Shown: positions 10,644 through 19,449 of the stretch, in pieces
Position numbering within the stretch: position 1 is the first letter of the stretch
How the letters are laid out: every line of letters begins with the position of its first letter
Assembly: GCF_048128805.1 (NCBI RefSeq)
Contig: NC_135997.1
Span: forward strand, 29,048,815 to 29,112,814
DNA from: Centroberyx gerrardi
Taxonomy: Eukaryota > Chordata > Actinopteri > Beryciformes > Berycidae
Length of the DNA stretch: 64,000 nucleotides
Reading direction: 5' to 3'
Made by a program: the position numbers and the translations under genes
The notes under the pieces: generated by a model
Database searches by the model: none
What the model was told of the DNA's origin: nothing
Seen by the model: only the letters and a program-made list of their open reading frames with translations

Positions 10644-10756
10644 TAGCCAAGGCTGGATTATGGACCGGGCCAGTGGAGCCAGTGCCCCAGGGCCTCGGAC
10701 TGCCAGGGACCTCCGAAGCCTCAGGCCACGCGGCCCGAGACTGCCAAAGGATGTTG
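10644..10756. repeat. GC-rich insert between two Asn-tRNA segments
   Basis: About 113 bp rich in ggcc and cagggcc phrases. It separates the Asn pseudogene from a second Asn 3' half that repeats its last 40 nt. It looks like a dispersed repeat or filler inserted with a local duplication. Family unknown. Confidence 0.5.
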
Positions 10757-10796
10757 ATTAACCGAGAGGATGGTGGTTCGAGCCCACCCAGGGATG
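10757..10796 (+). pseudogene. tRNA-Asn 3' fragment
   Basis: Begins within the anticodon loop (attaaccgag) and runs through an intact B box to cagggatg. The following spacer (10797-11200) already matches module C of the array closely. Confidence 0.85.
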
Positions 10797-11211
10797 TAGC
10801 GAGACAAATCTGTGCTGCTCAAAGTTTAGGTTTGGTCTTGCTGAGCTTCAAGTCATCACCGTTCCTGCGGTGGAGCTGCTGTGACAGGGGTTTTGTTGAC
10901 GAGTCTTGTCCTGTTCCTGCTCCGGCCTTCACCTGGCTCTGTGGTCATCGCTTCACCTGTACCTCAATGTTTGTTCTCTCTTTCTCACTGTTTGTTCTCT
11001 CTTCCTCCCGAGCTTGTGCAATCCTCACTGCTTTTGCCATCACAGCTGCCAAATGCAGTGCGTCACTTTACAGCTGAGTCGGTTTTTACCTTAACCTCGG
11101 TTTGCTAACGTTCTTATGAATGTCTCTGTATAGTTTATGACCTTGAATCCATTTGATATGATTTCATTCTGAAAGTTATTGAGACACTATCTCAAGAGCT
11201 TAGCAGCTGAG

Positions 11212-11285
11212 GGTGCCGTGGCTTAGTTGGTCAAAGTGCCTGTCTAGTAAACAGGAGATCCTGGGTTCGAATCCCAGCGGTGCCT
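11212..11285 (+). tRNA. tRNA-Thr (AGT), pre-array
   Basis: 74 nt, same as the array tRNA-Thr: acceptor ggtgccg/cggtgcc with two G-T wobbles, loop ctagtaa (AGT), B box ggttcgaatcc. Confidence 0.87.
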
Positions 11286-11420
11286 GCTCAGTGTTTCTAT
11301 ATTTGTCAGAAGGATATGCCCTCATGTCATAATCCTGTTTTTTTTGCTCTTTAGCGTCTCAATTTGCTGCAGCGTTTGCAGAATCAAAACCATTTCTCAC
11401 AGTGAAACACTGATGCCCAG

Positions 11421-11494
11421 GTCTCTGTGGCGCAATCGGTCAGCGCGCTCGGCTGTTAACCGAGAGGATGGTGGTTCGAGCCCACCCAGGGACG
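11421..11494 (+). tRNA. tRNA-Asn (GTT), pre-array
   Basis: 74 nt, same as the array tRNA-Asn. The spacer behind it has one copy of the 21-bp pyrimidine-rich segment that array units carry twice. Confidence 0.91.
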
Positions 11495-11892
11495 TAGCGA
11501 GACAAATCTCTGCTGCCCACTGTTTAGGTTTGGTGTTGCTGAGCTTCAAGTCATCACCGTTCCTGCGGTGGAGCTGCTGTGACAGGGGTTTTTGTTGACG
11601 AGTCTTGTCCTGTTCCTGCTCCGGCCTTCACCTGGCTCCATGGTCATCGCTTCACCTGTACCTCAATGTTTGTTCTCTCTTCCTCCCGAGCTTGTGCAGT
11701 CCTCACTGCTTTTACCATCACACCTGCCAAATGCAGTGCGTCACTTTACAGTTGAAACGTTTTTTACCTTAACCTCGGTTTGCTAATGTTGTTCTTATGA
11801 ATGTCTCTGTACAGTTTATGACCTTGAATCCATTTGATATGATTTCATTCTGAAAGTTATTGAGACACTATCTCACCAGCTTAGCAGCTGAG

Positions 11893-11966
11893 GGTGCCGT
11901 GGCTTAGTTGGTCAAAGTGCCTGTCTAGTAAACAGGAGATCCTGGGTTCGAATCCCAGCGGTGCCT
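11893..11966 (+). tRNA. tRNA-Thr (AGT), leading copy
   Basis: Immediately precedes the first A module. Matches the unit 1 copy. Confidence 0.87.
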
Positions 11967-12067
11967 GCTCAGTGTTTCTATATTTGTCAGAAGGATATGC
12001 CCTCATGACGAATTCCACACAGCAATTGCTCAGGTCACGGGTTGCAAGCAGGCTGAGCTGACCTGAA

Positions 12068-12136
12068 GCCTTGTTGGCACAGTAGGCAGCGCGTCTGATA
12101 ATCTGAAGGTCGTGAGTTCAAACCTCACACGGGGCA
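12068..12136 (+). pseudogene. Pseudo-tRNA-Met (4-nt deletion), leading copy
   Basis: As in unit 1 but starts gccttgt, so it has one more acceptor change than later copies. Confidence 0.86.
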
Positions 12137-12439
12137 CTTCCGTTTTGCTTTGAACTAGGTCGTGGACCTTTCGTTGCAAAACACCTGGGCCCAGCAGACT
12201 AGTCATCACGTTGAGCCGAGTCAAACCTCAGTCATCTGGACCGTCTAGTCTAGGAATTCTTTTTAAACCAAAGGCTTTAGTTGAATACATAGCCTTTGCC
12301 TGTAGACTCGGACACTTGTGATACTAGTCTCCGTTGTAATGTCGTATGTATACGTTTCGGAAGCTTCGCTCAAATGAACAAGCTTTAGTTGGACAGACTC
12401 TGCGACGTTTCAGCACCACTGCTACGGACTGGGAAATGT

Positions 12440-12512
12440 TGTTTCTGCCCGGGTTCGAACCGGGGACCTTTCGTGTGTGAGACGAACGTGATAGCCACTA
12501 CACCACAGAAAC
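12440..12512 (-). tRNA. tRNA-Val (CAC), type A, leading copy
   Basis: Matches the unit 1 copy. Its module lacks 6 nt (ctggga region near 12310) present in all later A modules. Confidence 0.9.
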
Positions 12513-12824
12513 TCCTACGAAGAGGTTTTACAGTAAAGAAAGACGATAAAACGCTTTCCCTCGATTTCCACATCTATTTACCTCCAAAACAACAGAGAAA
12601 TCTTTCATATTGCTGCCCGGTTTCAAGCCAGCGGCATTTAGCATATGAGGCAAATGGGATAACCACACCTGAGACAGTGTTTCACTTGAGGATGTAGCTT
12701 AGGCAATGCTCAAATGTGGATTGCATTGAGACGGTGGCACAGGGACAAATTCCACATAGCAATTGCTCAGGTCACGGGTTGCAAGCAGGCTGAGCTGAGC
12801 CGAGCTGACCTCAGCTGACCTGAA

Positions 12825-12897
12825 GCCTCGTTGGCGCAGTAGGCAGCGCGTCAGTCTCATAATCTGAAGGTCGTGAGTTCGAACCTCACACGGGGCA
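12825..12897 (+). tRNA. tRNA-Met (CAT), leading copy
   Basis: Matches the unit 1 copy, with the T4 terminator 7 nt behind it. Confidence 0.93.
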
Positions 12898-13197
12898 CGT
12901 CTGTTTTGCTTTGAACTAGGTCGTGGACCCTTCATTGCAAAACACCTGGACCGAGCATCGCGTCGGGCCGAGTCAAACCTCAGTCATCTGGGCCGTCTAG
13001 TCTAGGAATTCTTTTTAAACCAAAGGCTTATGTAGGATACATAGCCTTTGCCTGTAGACTCGGACTGGGAAACTTGTGATACTAGTCTCCGGTGTAACGT
13101 CGTATGTATACATTTCGGAAGCTTCGCTCAAATGAACAAGCTTTACTTTGATACATGCCGTGGCGTTTCAGCACCACCGCTACGGACTGAGAAATGT

Positions 13198-13270
13198 TGT
13201 TTGTGCCCGGTTTCGAACCGGGGACCTTTCGTGTGTGACACGAACGTGATAGCCACTACACCACAGAAAC
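13198..13270 (-). tRNA. tRNA-Val (CAC), type B, leading copy
   Basis: Matches the unit 1 type B copy. Confidence 0.7.
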
Positions 13271-13578
13271 TCCCAGGACAAGGTTTTACAGTAAAGAAAG
13301 ACGATAAGACGCTTTCCCTCGATTTCCACACCTATTTACCTCCAAAACAACAGAGAAATCTTTCATATAGCTGGCCCGTTTCAAGCCAACGGCATTTAGC
13401 ATATGAGGCAAATGGGATAACCACACCTGAGACAGTGTTTCACTTGAGGATGTAGCATAGGCAATGCTCAAATGTGGATTGCATTGAGACGGTGGCACAG
13501 GGTTGGGGTTAGCGTCTCAATTGGCTGCAGTGTTTGCAGAATCAATACCATTTCTCACAGTGAAGCGCTGATGCGCAG

Positions 13579-13652
13579 GTCTCTGTGGCGCAATCGGTCA
13601 GCGCGCTCGGCTGTTAACCGAGAGGATGGTGGTTCGAGCCCACCCAGGGACG
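13579..13652 (+). tRNA. tRNA-Asn (GTT), unit 1
   Basis: Decodes asparagine codons. Acceptor gtctctg/cagggac (one G-T pair), D arm gcgc...gcgc, anticodon stem ctcgg/ccgag with loop ctgttaa, T stem ggtgg/ccacc, discriminator g. The A box (tggcgcaatcgg) and B box (ggttcgagccc) of the internal pol III promoter are intact. Compared with the usual vertebrate tRNA-Asn (from memory, ttcgg/ccgaa), the first anticodon-stem pair has changed T-A to C-G on both sides, so pairing is kept. The first T4 run lies about 95 nt downstream (13747-13750), which is far for a tRNA gene. It is divergent from the type B Val of the preceding module (308 nt apart). Confidence 0.93.
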
Positions 13653-13823
13653 CAGCGAGACAAATCTGTGCTGCTCAAAGTTTAGGTTTGGTCTTGCTGA
13701 GCTTCAAGTCATCACCGTTCCTGCGGTGGAGCTGCTGTGACAGGGGTTTTGTTGACGAGTCTTGTCCTGTTCCTGCTCCGGCCTTCACCTGGCTCTGTGG
13801 TCATCGCTTCACCTGTACCTCAA

Positions 13824-13865
13824 TGTTTGTTCTCTCTTCCTCACTGTTTGTTCTCTCTTCCTCCC
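13824..13865. repeat. 21-bp tandem duplication in Asn-Thr spacer (each unit)
   Basis: tgtttgttctctcttcctcac is followed at once by a near-identical copy ending ccc. Two copies occur in every unit and at 10969; one copy is present in the pre-array spacer near 11669. The rest of the Asn-Thr spacer (13653-14070) shows no gene. Confidence 0.85.
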
Positions 13866-14070
13866 GAGCTTGTGCAATCCTCACTGCTTTTGCCATCACA
13901 GCTGCCAAATGCAGTGCGTCACTTTACAGCTGAGTCGGTTTTTACCTTAACCTCGGTTTGCTAACGTCGTTCTTACGAATGTCTCTGTATAGTTTATGAC
14001 CTTGAATCCATTTGATATGATTTCATTCTGAAAGTTATTGAGACACTATCTCAAGAGCTTAGCAGCTGAG

Positions 14071-14144
14071 GGTGCCGTGGCTTAGTTGGTCAAAGTGCCT
14101 GTCTAGTAAACAGGAGATCCTGGGTTCGAATCCCAGCGGTGCCT
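14071..14144 (+). tRNA. tRNA-Thr (AGT), unit 1
   Basis: Decodes threonine (anticodon A34 presumably edited to inosine). Acceptor ggtgccg/cggtgcc pairs throughout with two adjacent G-T wobbles. The D stem gctt/aagt has one wobble, the anticodon stem cctgt/acagg with loop ctagtaa is perfect, and the T stem ctggg/cccag with B box ggttcgaatcc is perfect. Compared with the usual vertebrate tRNA-Thr(AGT), recalled as ggcgccg and aagc, the stems are slightly weaker. No T4 run occurs between it and the pseudo-Met 101 nt downstream, so its primary transcript may run through that locus to 14321. Confidence 0.88.
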
Positions 14145-14245
14145 GCTCAGTGTTTCTATATTTGTCAGAAGGATATGCCCTCATGACGAATTCCACACAG
14201 CAATTGCTCAGGTCACGGGTTGCAAGCAGGCTGAGCTGACCTGAA

Positions 14246-14314
14246 GCCTCGTTGGCACAGTAGGCAGCGCGTCTGATAATCTGAAGGTCGTGAGTTCAAA
14301 CCTCACACGGGGCA
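14246..14314 (+). pseudogene. Pseudo-tRNA-Met with 4-nt anticodon-arm deletion, unit 1
   Basis: 69 nt against 73 in the intact Met of module B. The anticodon arm reads tctgataatctga instead of tcagtctcataatctga, so the CAT anticodon is gone. The D stem has gcac for gcgc and the T loop is ttcaaac, which breaks the B box (gttcaaacc). Acceptor and T stems still pair. The same lesion occurs in all 24 A modules, so it predates array expansion. It has a T4 run 6 nt behind it. Confidence 0.9.
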
Positions 14315-14320
14315 CTTCCG

Positions 14321-14324
14321 TTTT
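14321..14324 (+). terminator. T4 pol III terminator behind pseudo-Met (each A module)
   Basis: ccgttttgc: the first T4 run downstream of both tRNA-Thr and pseudo-Met on the plus strand. Confidence 0.6.
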
Positions 14325-14446
14325 GCTTTGAACTAGGTCGTGGACCTTTCGTTGCAAAACACCTGGGCCGAGCAGACTGGTCATCACGTTGAGCCGAGTC
14401 AAACCTCAGTCATCTGGGCCGTCTAGTCTAGGAATTCTTTTTAAAC

Positions 14447-14476
14447 CAAAGGCTTTAGTTGAATACATAGCCTTTG
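14447..14476. repeat. Hairpin in spacer between pseudo-Met and Val (each A module)
   Basis: Arms caaaggct and agcctttg with a 14-nt loop. The equivalent place in module B has a longer stem. Confidence 0.6.
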
Positions 14477-14623
14477 CCTGTAGACTCGGACTGGGAAACT
14501 TGTGATACTAGTCTCCGTTGTAATGTCGTATGTATACGTTTCGGAAGCTTCGCTCAAATGAACAAGCTTTAGTTGGACAGACTCTGCGACGTTTCAGCAC
14601 CACTGCTACGGACTGGGAAATGT

Positions 14624-14696
14624 TGTTTCTGCCCGGGTTCGAACCGGGGACCTTTCGTGTGTGAGACGAACGTGATAGCCACTACACCACAGAAAC
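14624..14696 (-). tRNA. tRNA-Val (CAC), type A, unit 1
   Basis: Decodes valine GUG. On the minus strand: acceptor gtttctg/cagaaac (perfect), D arm with gtgtagtggctatcac, anticodon stem ttcgt/acgaa with loop ctcacac, T stem cccgg/ccggg with ttcgaac, discriminator a. Compared with the usual vertebrate form (recalled as gtttccg/cggaaac and ttcgc/gcgaa), both differing pairs are changed on both sides, so pairing is preserved. It faces pseudo-Met (convergent). No T4 occurs on its strand until 14359-14356, about 265 nt downstream. Confidence 0.91.
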
Positions 14697-15008
14697 TCCT
14701 ACGAAGAGGTTTTACAGTAAAGAAAGACGATAAAACGCTTTCCCTCGATTTCCACATCTATTTACCTCCAAAACAACAGAGAAATCTTTCATATTGCTGC
14801 CCGGTTTCAAGCCAGCGGCATTTAGCATATGAGGCAAATGGGATAACCACACCTGAGACAGTGTTTCACTTGAGGATGTAGCTTAGGCAATGCTCAAATG
14901 TGGATTGCATTGAGACGGTGGCACAGGGACAAATTCCACATAGCAATTGCTCAGGTCACGGGTTGCAAGCAGGCTGAGCTGAGCCGAGCTGACCTCAGCT
15001 GACCTGAA

Positions 15009-15081
15009 GCCTCGTTGGCGCAGTAGGCAGCGCGTCAGTCTCATAATCTGAAGGTCGTGAGTTCGAACCTCACACGGGGCA
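15009..15081 (+). tRNA. tRNA-Met (CAT), elongator type, unit 1
   Basis: Internal methionine tRNA. Acceptor gcctcgt/acggggc, D arm gcgc...gcgc, anticodon arm tcagt-ctcataa-tctga (CAT, with the U-U at the base of the loop that I recall as usual for this tRNA), T stem gtgag/ctcac with ttcgaac, discriminator a. It lacks the A-T and T-loop hallmarks of an initiator. A T4 terminator lies 7 nt downstream (15088-15091), making this the best-formed pol III gene in the unit. It is divergent from type A Val (312 nt) and convergent with type B Val (300 nt). Confidence 0.94.
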
Positions 15082-15087
15082 CGTCTG

Positions 15088-15091
15088 TTTT
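15088..15091 (+). terminator. T4 pol III terminator behind tRNA-Met (each B module)
   Basis: gtctgttttgc directly behind the mature 3' end. Confidence 0.75.
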
Positions 15092-15204
15092 GCTTTGAAC
15101 TAGGTCGTGGACCCTTCATTGCAAAACACCTGGACCGAGCATCGCGTCGGGCCGAGTCAAACCTCAGTCATCTGGGCCGTCAGGTCTAGGAATTCTTTTT
15201 AAAC

Positions 15205-15234
15205 CAAAGGCTTATGTAGGATACATAGCCTTTG
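15205..15234. repeat. Hairpin in spacer between Met and Val (each B module)
   Basis: caaaggct-t-atgta, loop gga, tacat-agcctttg: 13 paired bases with one bulge, longer than in module A. Confidence 0.65.
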
Positions 15235-15381
15235 CCTGTAGACTCGGACTGGGAAACTTGTGATACTAGTCTCCGGTGTAACGTCGTATGTATACATTTC
15301 GGAAGCTTCGCTCAAATGAACAAGCTTTACTTTGATACATGCCGTGGCGTTTCAGCACCACCGCTACGGACTGAGAAATGT

Positions 15382-15454
15382 TGTTTGTGCCCGGTTTCGA
15401 ACCGGGGACCTTTCGTGTGTGACACGAACGTGATAGCCACTACACCACAGAAAC
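15382..15454 (-). tRNA. tRNA-Val (CAC), type B, unit 1 (variant)
   Basis: Same length and anticodon as type A. The 3' acceptor strand is cacaaac against gtttctg, leaving a C-C mismatch at the fifth pair, and base 32 of the anticodon loop is g (gtcacac). T arm (cccgg/ccggg, ttcgaaa) and promoter boxes are intact. The same two changes are in all 24 copies. It could be a weaker Val tRNA or an early-stage pseudogene. Confidence 0.7.
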
Positions 15455-15762
15455 TCCCAGGACAAGGTTTTACAGTAAAGAAAGACGATAAGACGCTTTC
15501 CCTCGATTTCCACACCTATTTACCTCCAAAACAACAGAGAAATCTTTCATATAGCTGGCCCGTTTCAAGCCAACGGCATTTAGCATATGAGGCAAATGGG
15601 ATAACCACACCTGAGACAGTGTTTCACTTGAGGATGTAGCATAGGCAATGCTCAAATGTGGATTGCATTGAGACGGTGGCACAGGGTTGGGGTTAGCGTC
15701 TCAATTGGCTGCAGTGTTTGCAGAATCAATACCATTTCTCACAGTGAAGCGCTGATGCGCAG

Positions 15763-15836
15763 GTCTCTGTGGCGCAATCGGTCAGCGCGCTCGGCTGTTA
15801 ACCGAGAGGATGGTGGTTCGAGCCCACCCAGGGACG
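15763..15836 (+). tRNA. tRNA-Asn (GTT), unit 2
   Basis: Matches unit 1. Confidence 0.92.
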
Positions 15837-16254
15837 CAGCGAGACAAATCTGTGCTGCTCAAAGTTTAGGTTTGGTCTTGCTGAGCTTCAAGTCATCACC
15901 GTTCCTGCGGTGGAGCTGCTGTGACAGGGGTTTTGTTGACGAGTCTTGTCCTGTTCCTGCTCCGGCCTTCACCTGGCTCTGTGGTCATCGCTTCACCTGT
16001 ACCTCAATGTTTGTTCTCTCTTCCTCACTGTTTGTTCTCTCTTCCTCCCGAGCTTGTGCAATCCTCACTGCTTTTGCCATCACAGCTGCCAAATGCAGTG
16101 CGTCACTTTACAGCTGAGTCGGTTTTTACCTTAACCTCGGTTTGCTAACGTCGTTCTTACGAATGTCTCTGTATAGTTTATGACCTTGAATCCATTTGAT
16201 ATGATTTCATTCTGAAAGTTATTGAGACACTATCTCAAGAGCTTAGCAGCTGAG

Positions 16255-16328
16255 GGTGCCGTGGCTTAGTTGGTCAAAGTGCCTGTCTAGTAAACAGGAG
16301 ATCCTGGGTTCGAATCCCAGCGGTGCCT
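16255..16328 (+). tRNA. tRNA-Thr (AGT), unit 2
   Basis: Matches unit 1. Confidence 0.87.
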
Positions 16329-16429
16329 GCTCAGTGTTTCTATATTTGTCAGAAGGATATGCCCTCATGACGAATTCCACACAGCAATTGCTCAGGTCAC
16401 GGGTTGCAAGCAGGCTGAGCTGACCTGAA

Positions 16430-16498
16430 GCCTCGTTGGCACAGTAGGCAGCGCGTCTGATAATCTGAAGGTCGTGAGTTCAAACCTCACACGGGGCA
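16430..16498 (+). pseudogene. Pseudo-tRNA-Met, unit 2
   Basis: Same 4-nt deletion as unit 1. Confidence 0.88.
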
Positions 16499-16807
16499 CT
16501 TCCGTTTTGCTTTGAACTAGGTCGTGGACCTTTCGTTGCAAAACACCTGGGCCGAGCAGACTGGTCATCACGTTGAGCCGAGTCAAACCTCAGTCATCTG
16601 GGCCGTCTAGTCTAGGAATTCTTTTTAAACCAAAGGCTTTAGTTGAATACATAGCCTTTGCCTGTAGACTCGGACTGGGAAACTTGTGATACTAGTCTCC
16701 GTTGTAATGTCGTATGTATACGTTTCGGAAGCTTCGCTCAAATGAACAAGCTTTAGTTGGACAGACTCTGCGACGTTTCAGCACCACTGCTACGGACTGG
16801 GAAATGT

Positions 16808-16880
16808 TGTTTCTGCCCGGGTTCGAACCGGGGACCTTTCGTGTGTGAGACGAACGTGATAGCCACTACACCACAGAAAC
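16808..16880 (-). tRNA. tRNA-Val (CAC), type A, unit 2
   Basis: Matches unit 1. Confidence 0.9.
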
Positions 16881-17192
16881 TCCTACGAAGAGGTTTTACA
16901 GTAAAGAAAGACGATAAAACGCTTTCCCTCGATTTCCACATCTATTTACCTCCAAAACAACAGAGAAATCTTTCATATTGCTGCCCGGTTTCAAGCCAGC
17001 GGCATTTAGCATATGAGGCAAATGGGATAACCACACCTGAGACAGTGTTTCACTTGAGGATGTAGCTTAGGCAATGCTCAAATGTGGATTGCATTGAGAC
17101 GGTGGCACAGGGACAAATTCCACATAGCAATTGCTCAGGTCACGGGTTGCAAGCAGGCTGAGCTGAGCCGAGCTGACCTCAGCTGACCTGAA

Positions 17193-17265
17193 GCCTCGTT
17201 GGCGCAGTAGGCAGCGCGTCAGTCTCATAATCTGAAGGTCGTGAGTTCGAACCTCACACGGGGCA
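17193..17265 (+). tRNA. tRNA-Met (CAT), unit 2
   Basis: Matches unit 1. Confidence 0.93.
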
Positions 17266-17565
17266 CGTCTGTTTTGCTTTGAACTAGGTCGTGGACCCTT
17301 CATTGCAAAACACCTGGACCGAGCATCGCGTCGGGCCGAGTCAAACCTCAGTCATCTGGGCCGTCAGGTCTAGGAATTCTTTTTAAACCAAAGGCTTATG
17401 TAGGATACATAGCCTTTGCCTGTAGACTCGGACTGGGAAACTTGTGATACTAGTCTCCGGTGTAACGTCGTATGTATACATTTCGGAAGCTTCGCTCAAA
17501 TGAACAAGCTTTACTTTGATACATGCCGTGGCGTTTCAGCACCACCGCTACGGACTGAGAAATGT

Positions 17566-17638
17566 TGTTTGTGCCCGGTTTCGAACCGGGGACCTTTCGT
17601 GTGTGACACGAACGTGATAGCCACTACACCACAGAAAC
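17566..17638 (-). tRNA. tRNA-Val (CAC), type B, unit 2
   Basis: Matches unit 1 type B. Confidence 0.7.
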
Positions 17639-17946
17639 TCCCAGGACAAGGTTTTACAGTAAAGAAAGACGATAAGACGCTTTCCCTCGATTTCCACACC
17701 TATTTACCTCCAAAACAACAGAGAAATCTTTCATATAGCTGGCCCGTTTCAAGCCAACGGCATTTAGCATATGAGGCAAATGGGATAACCACACCTGAGA
17801 CAGTGTTTCACTTGAGGATGTAGCATAGGCAATGCTCAAATGTGGATTGCATTGAGACGGTGGCACAGGGTTGGGGTTAGCGTCTCAATTGGCTGCAGTG
17901 TTTGCAGAATCAATACCATTTCTCACAGTGACGCGCTGATGCGCAG

Positions 17947-18020
17947 GTCTCTGTGGCGCAATCGGTCAGCGCGCTCGGCTGTTAACCGAGAGGATGGTGG
18001 TTCGAGCCCACCCAGGGACG
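17947..18020 (+). tRNA. tRNA-Asn (GTT), unit 3
   Basis: Matches unit 1. The 5' flank has the gacgcgctg variant shared with units 4 and 7-10. Confidence 0.92.
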
Positions 18021-18438
18021 CAGCGAGACAAATCTGTGCTGCTCAAAGTTTAGGTTTGGTCTTGCTGAGCTTCAAGTCATCACCGTTCCTGCGGTGGAGC
18101 TGCTGTGACAGGGGTTTTGTTGACGAGTCTTGTCCTGTTCCTGCTCCGGCCTTCACCTGGCTCTGTGGTCATCGCTTCACCTGTACCTCAATGTTTGTTC
18201 TCTCTTCCTCACTGTTTGTTCTCTCTTCCTCCCGAGCTTGTGCAATCCTCACTGCTTTTGCCATCACAGCTGCCAAATGCAGTGCGTCACTTTACAGCTG
18301 AGTCGGTTTTTACCTTAACCTCGGTTTGCTAACGTCGTTCTTACGAATGTCTCTGTATAGTTTATGACCTTGAATCCATTTGATATGATTTCATTCTGAA
18401 AGTTATTGAGACACTATCTCAAGAGCTTAGCAGCTGAG

Positions 18439-18512
18439 GGTGCCGTGGCTTAGTTGGTCAAAGTGCCTGTCTAGTAAACAGGAGATCCTGGGTTCGAATC
18501 CCAGCGGTGCCT
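18439..18512 (+). tRNA. tRNA-Thr (AGT), unit 3
   Basis: Matches unit 1. Confidence 0.87.
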
Positions 18513-18613
18513 GCTCAGTGTTTCTATATTTGTCAGAAGGATATGCCCTCATGACGAATTCCACACAGCAATTGCTCAGGTCACGGGTTGCAAGCAGGCT
18601 GAGCTGACCTGAA

Positions 18614-18682
18614 GCCTCGTTGGCACAGTAGGCAGCGCGTCTGATAATCTGAAGGTCGTGAGTTCAAACCTCACACGGGGCA
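18614..18682 (+). pseudogene. Pseudo-tRNA-Met, unit 3
   Basis: Same deletion as unit 1. Confidence 0.88.
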
Positions 18683-18991
18683 CTTCCGTTTTGCTTTGAA
18701 CTAGGTCGTGGACCTTTCGTTGCAAAACACCTGGGCCGAGCAGACTGGTCATCACGTTGAGCCGAGTCAAACCTCAGTCATCTGGGCCGTCTAGTCTAGG
18801 AATTCTTTTTAAACCAAAGGCTTTAGTTGAATACATAGCCTTTGCCTGTAGACTCGGACTGGGAAACTTGTGATACTAGTCTCCGTTGTAATGTCGTATG
18901 TATACGTTTCGGAAGCTTCGCTCAAATGAACAAGCTTTAGTTGGACAGACTCTGCGACGTTTCAGCACCACTGCTACGGACTGGGAAATGT

Positions 18992-19064
18992 TGTTTCTGC
19001 CCGGGTTCGAACCGGGGACCTTTCGTGTGTGAGACGAACGTGATAGCCACTACACCACAGAAAC
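18992..19064 (-). tRNA. tRNA-Val (CAC), type A, unit 3
   Basis: Matches unit 1. Confidence 0.9.
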
Positions 19065-19376
19065 TCCTACGAAGAGGTTTTACAGTAAAGAAAGACGATA
19101 AAACGCTTTCCCTCGATTTCCACATCTATTTACCTCCAAAACAACAGAGAAATCTTTCATATTGCTGCCCGGTTTCAAGCCAGCGGCATTTAGCATATGA
19201 GGCAAATGGGATAACCACACCTGAGACAGTGTTTCACTTGAGGATGTAGCTTAGGCAATGCTCAAATGTGGATTGCATTGAGACGGTGGCACAGGGACAA
19301 ATTCCACATAGCAATTGCTCAGGTCACGGGTTGCAAGCAGGCTGAGCTGAGCCGAGCTGACCTCAGCTGACCTGAA

Positions 19377-19449
19377 GCCTCGTTGGCGCAGTAGGCAGCG
19401 CGTCAGTCTCATAATCTGAAGGTCGTGAGTTCGAACCTCACACGGGGCA
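19377..19449 (+). tRNA. tRNA-Met (CAT), unit 3
   Basis: Matches unit 1. Confidence 0.93.

Noticed and set aside
13503-13512. Telomere-like ttggggttag at the start of module C
   Set aside because: A single copy per unit with no tandem hexamers; chance resemblance.
14103-14109. The ctagtaa loop of tRNA-Thr read as a CTA suppressor anticodon
   Set aside because: With five paired bases on each side the loop positions 34-36 are AGT, the normal Thr anticodon.
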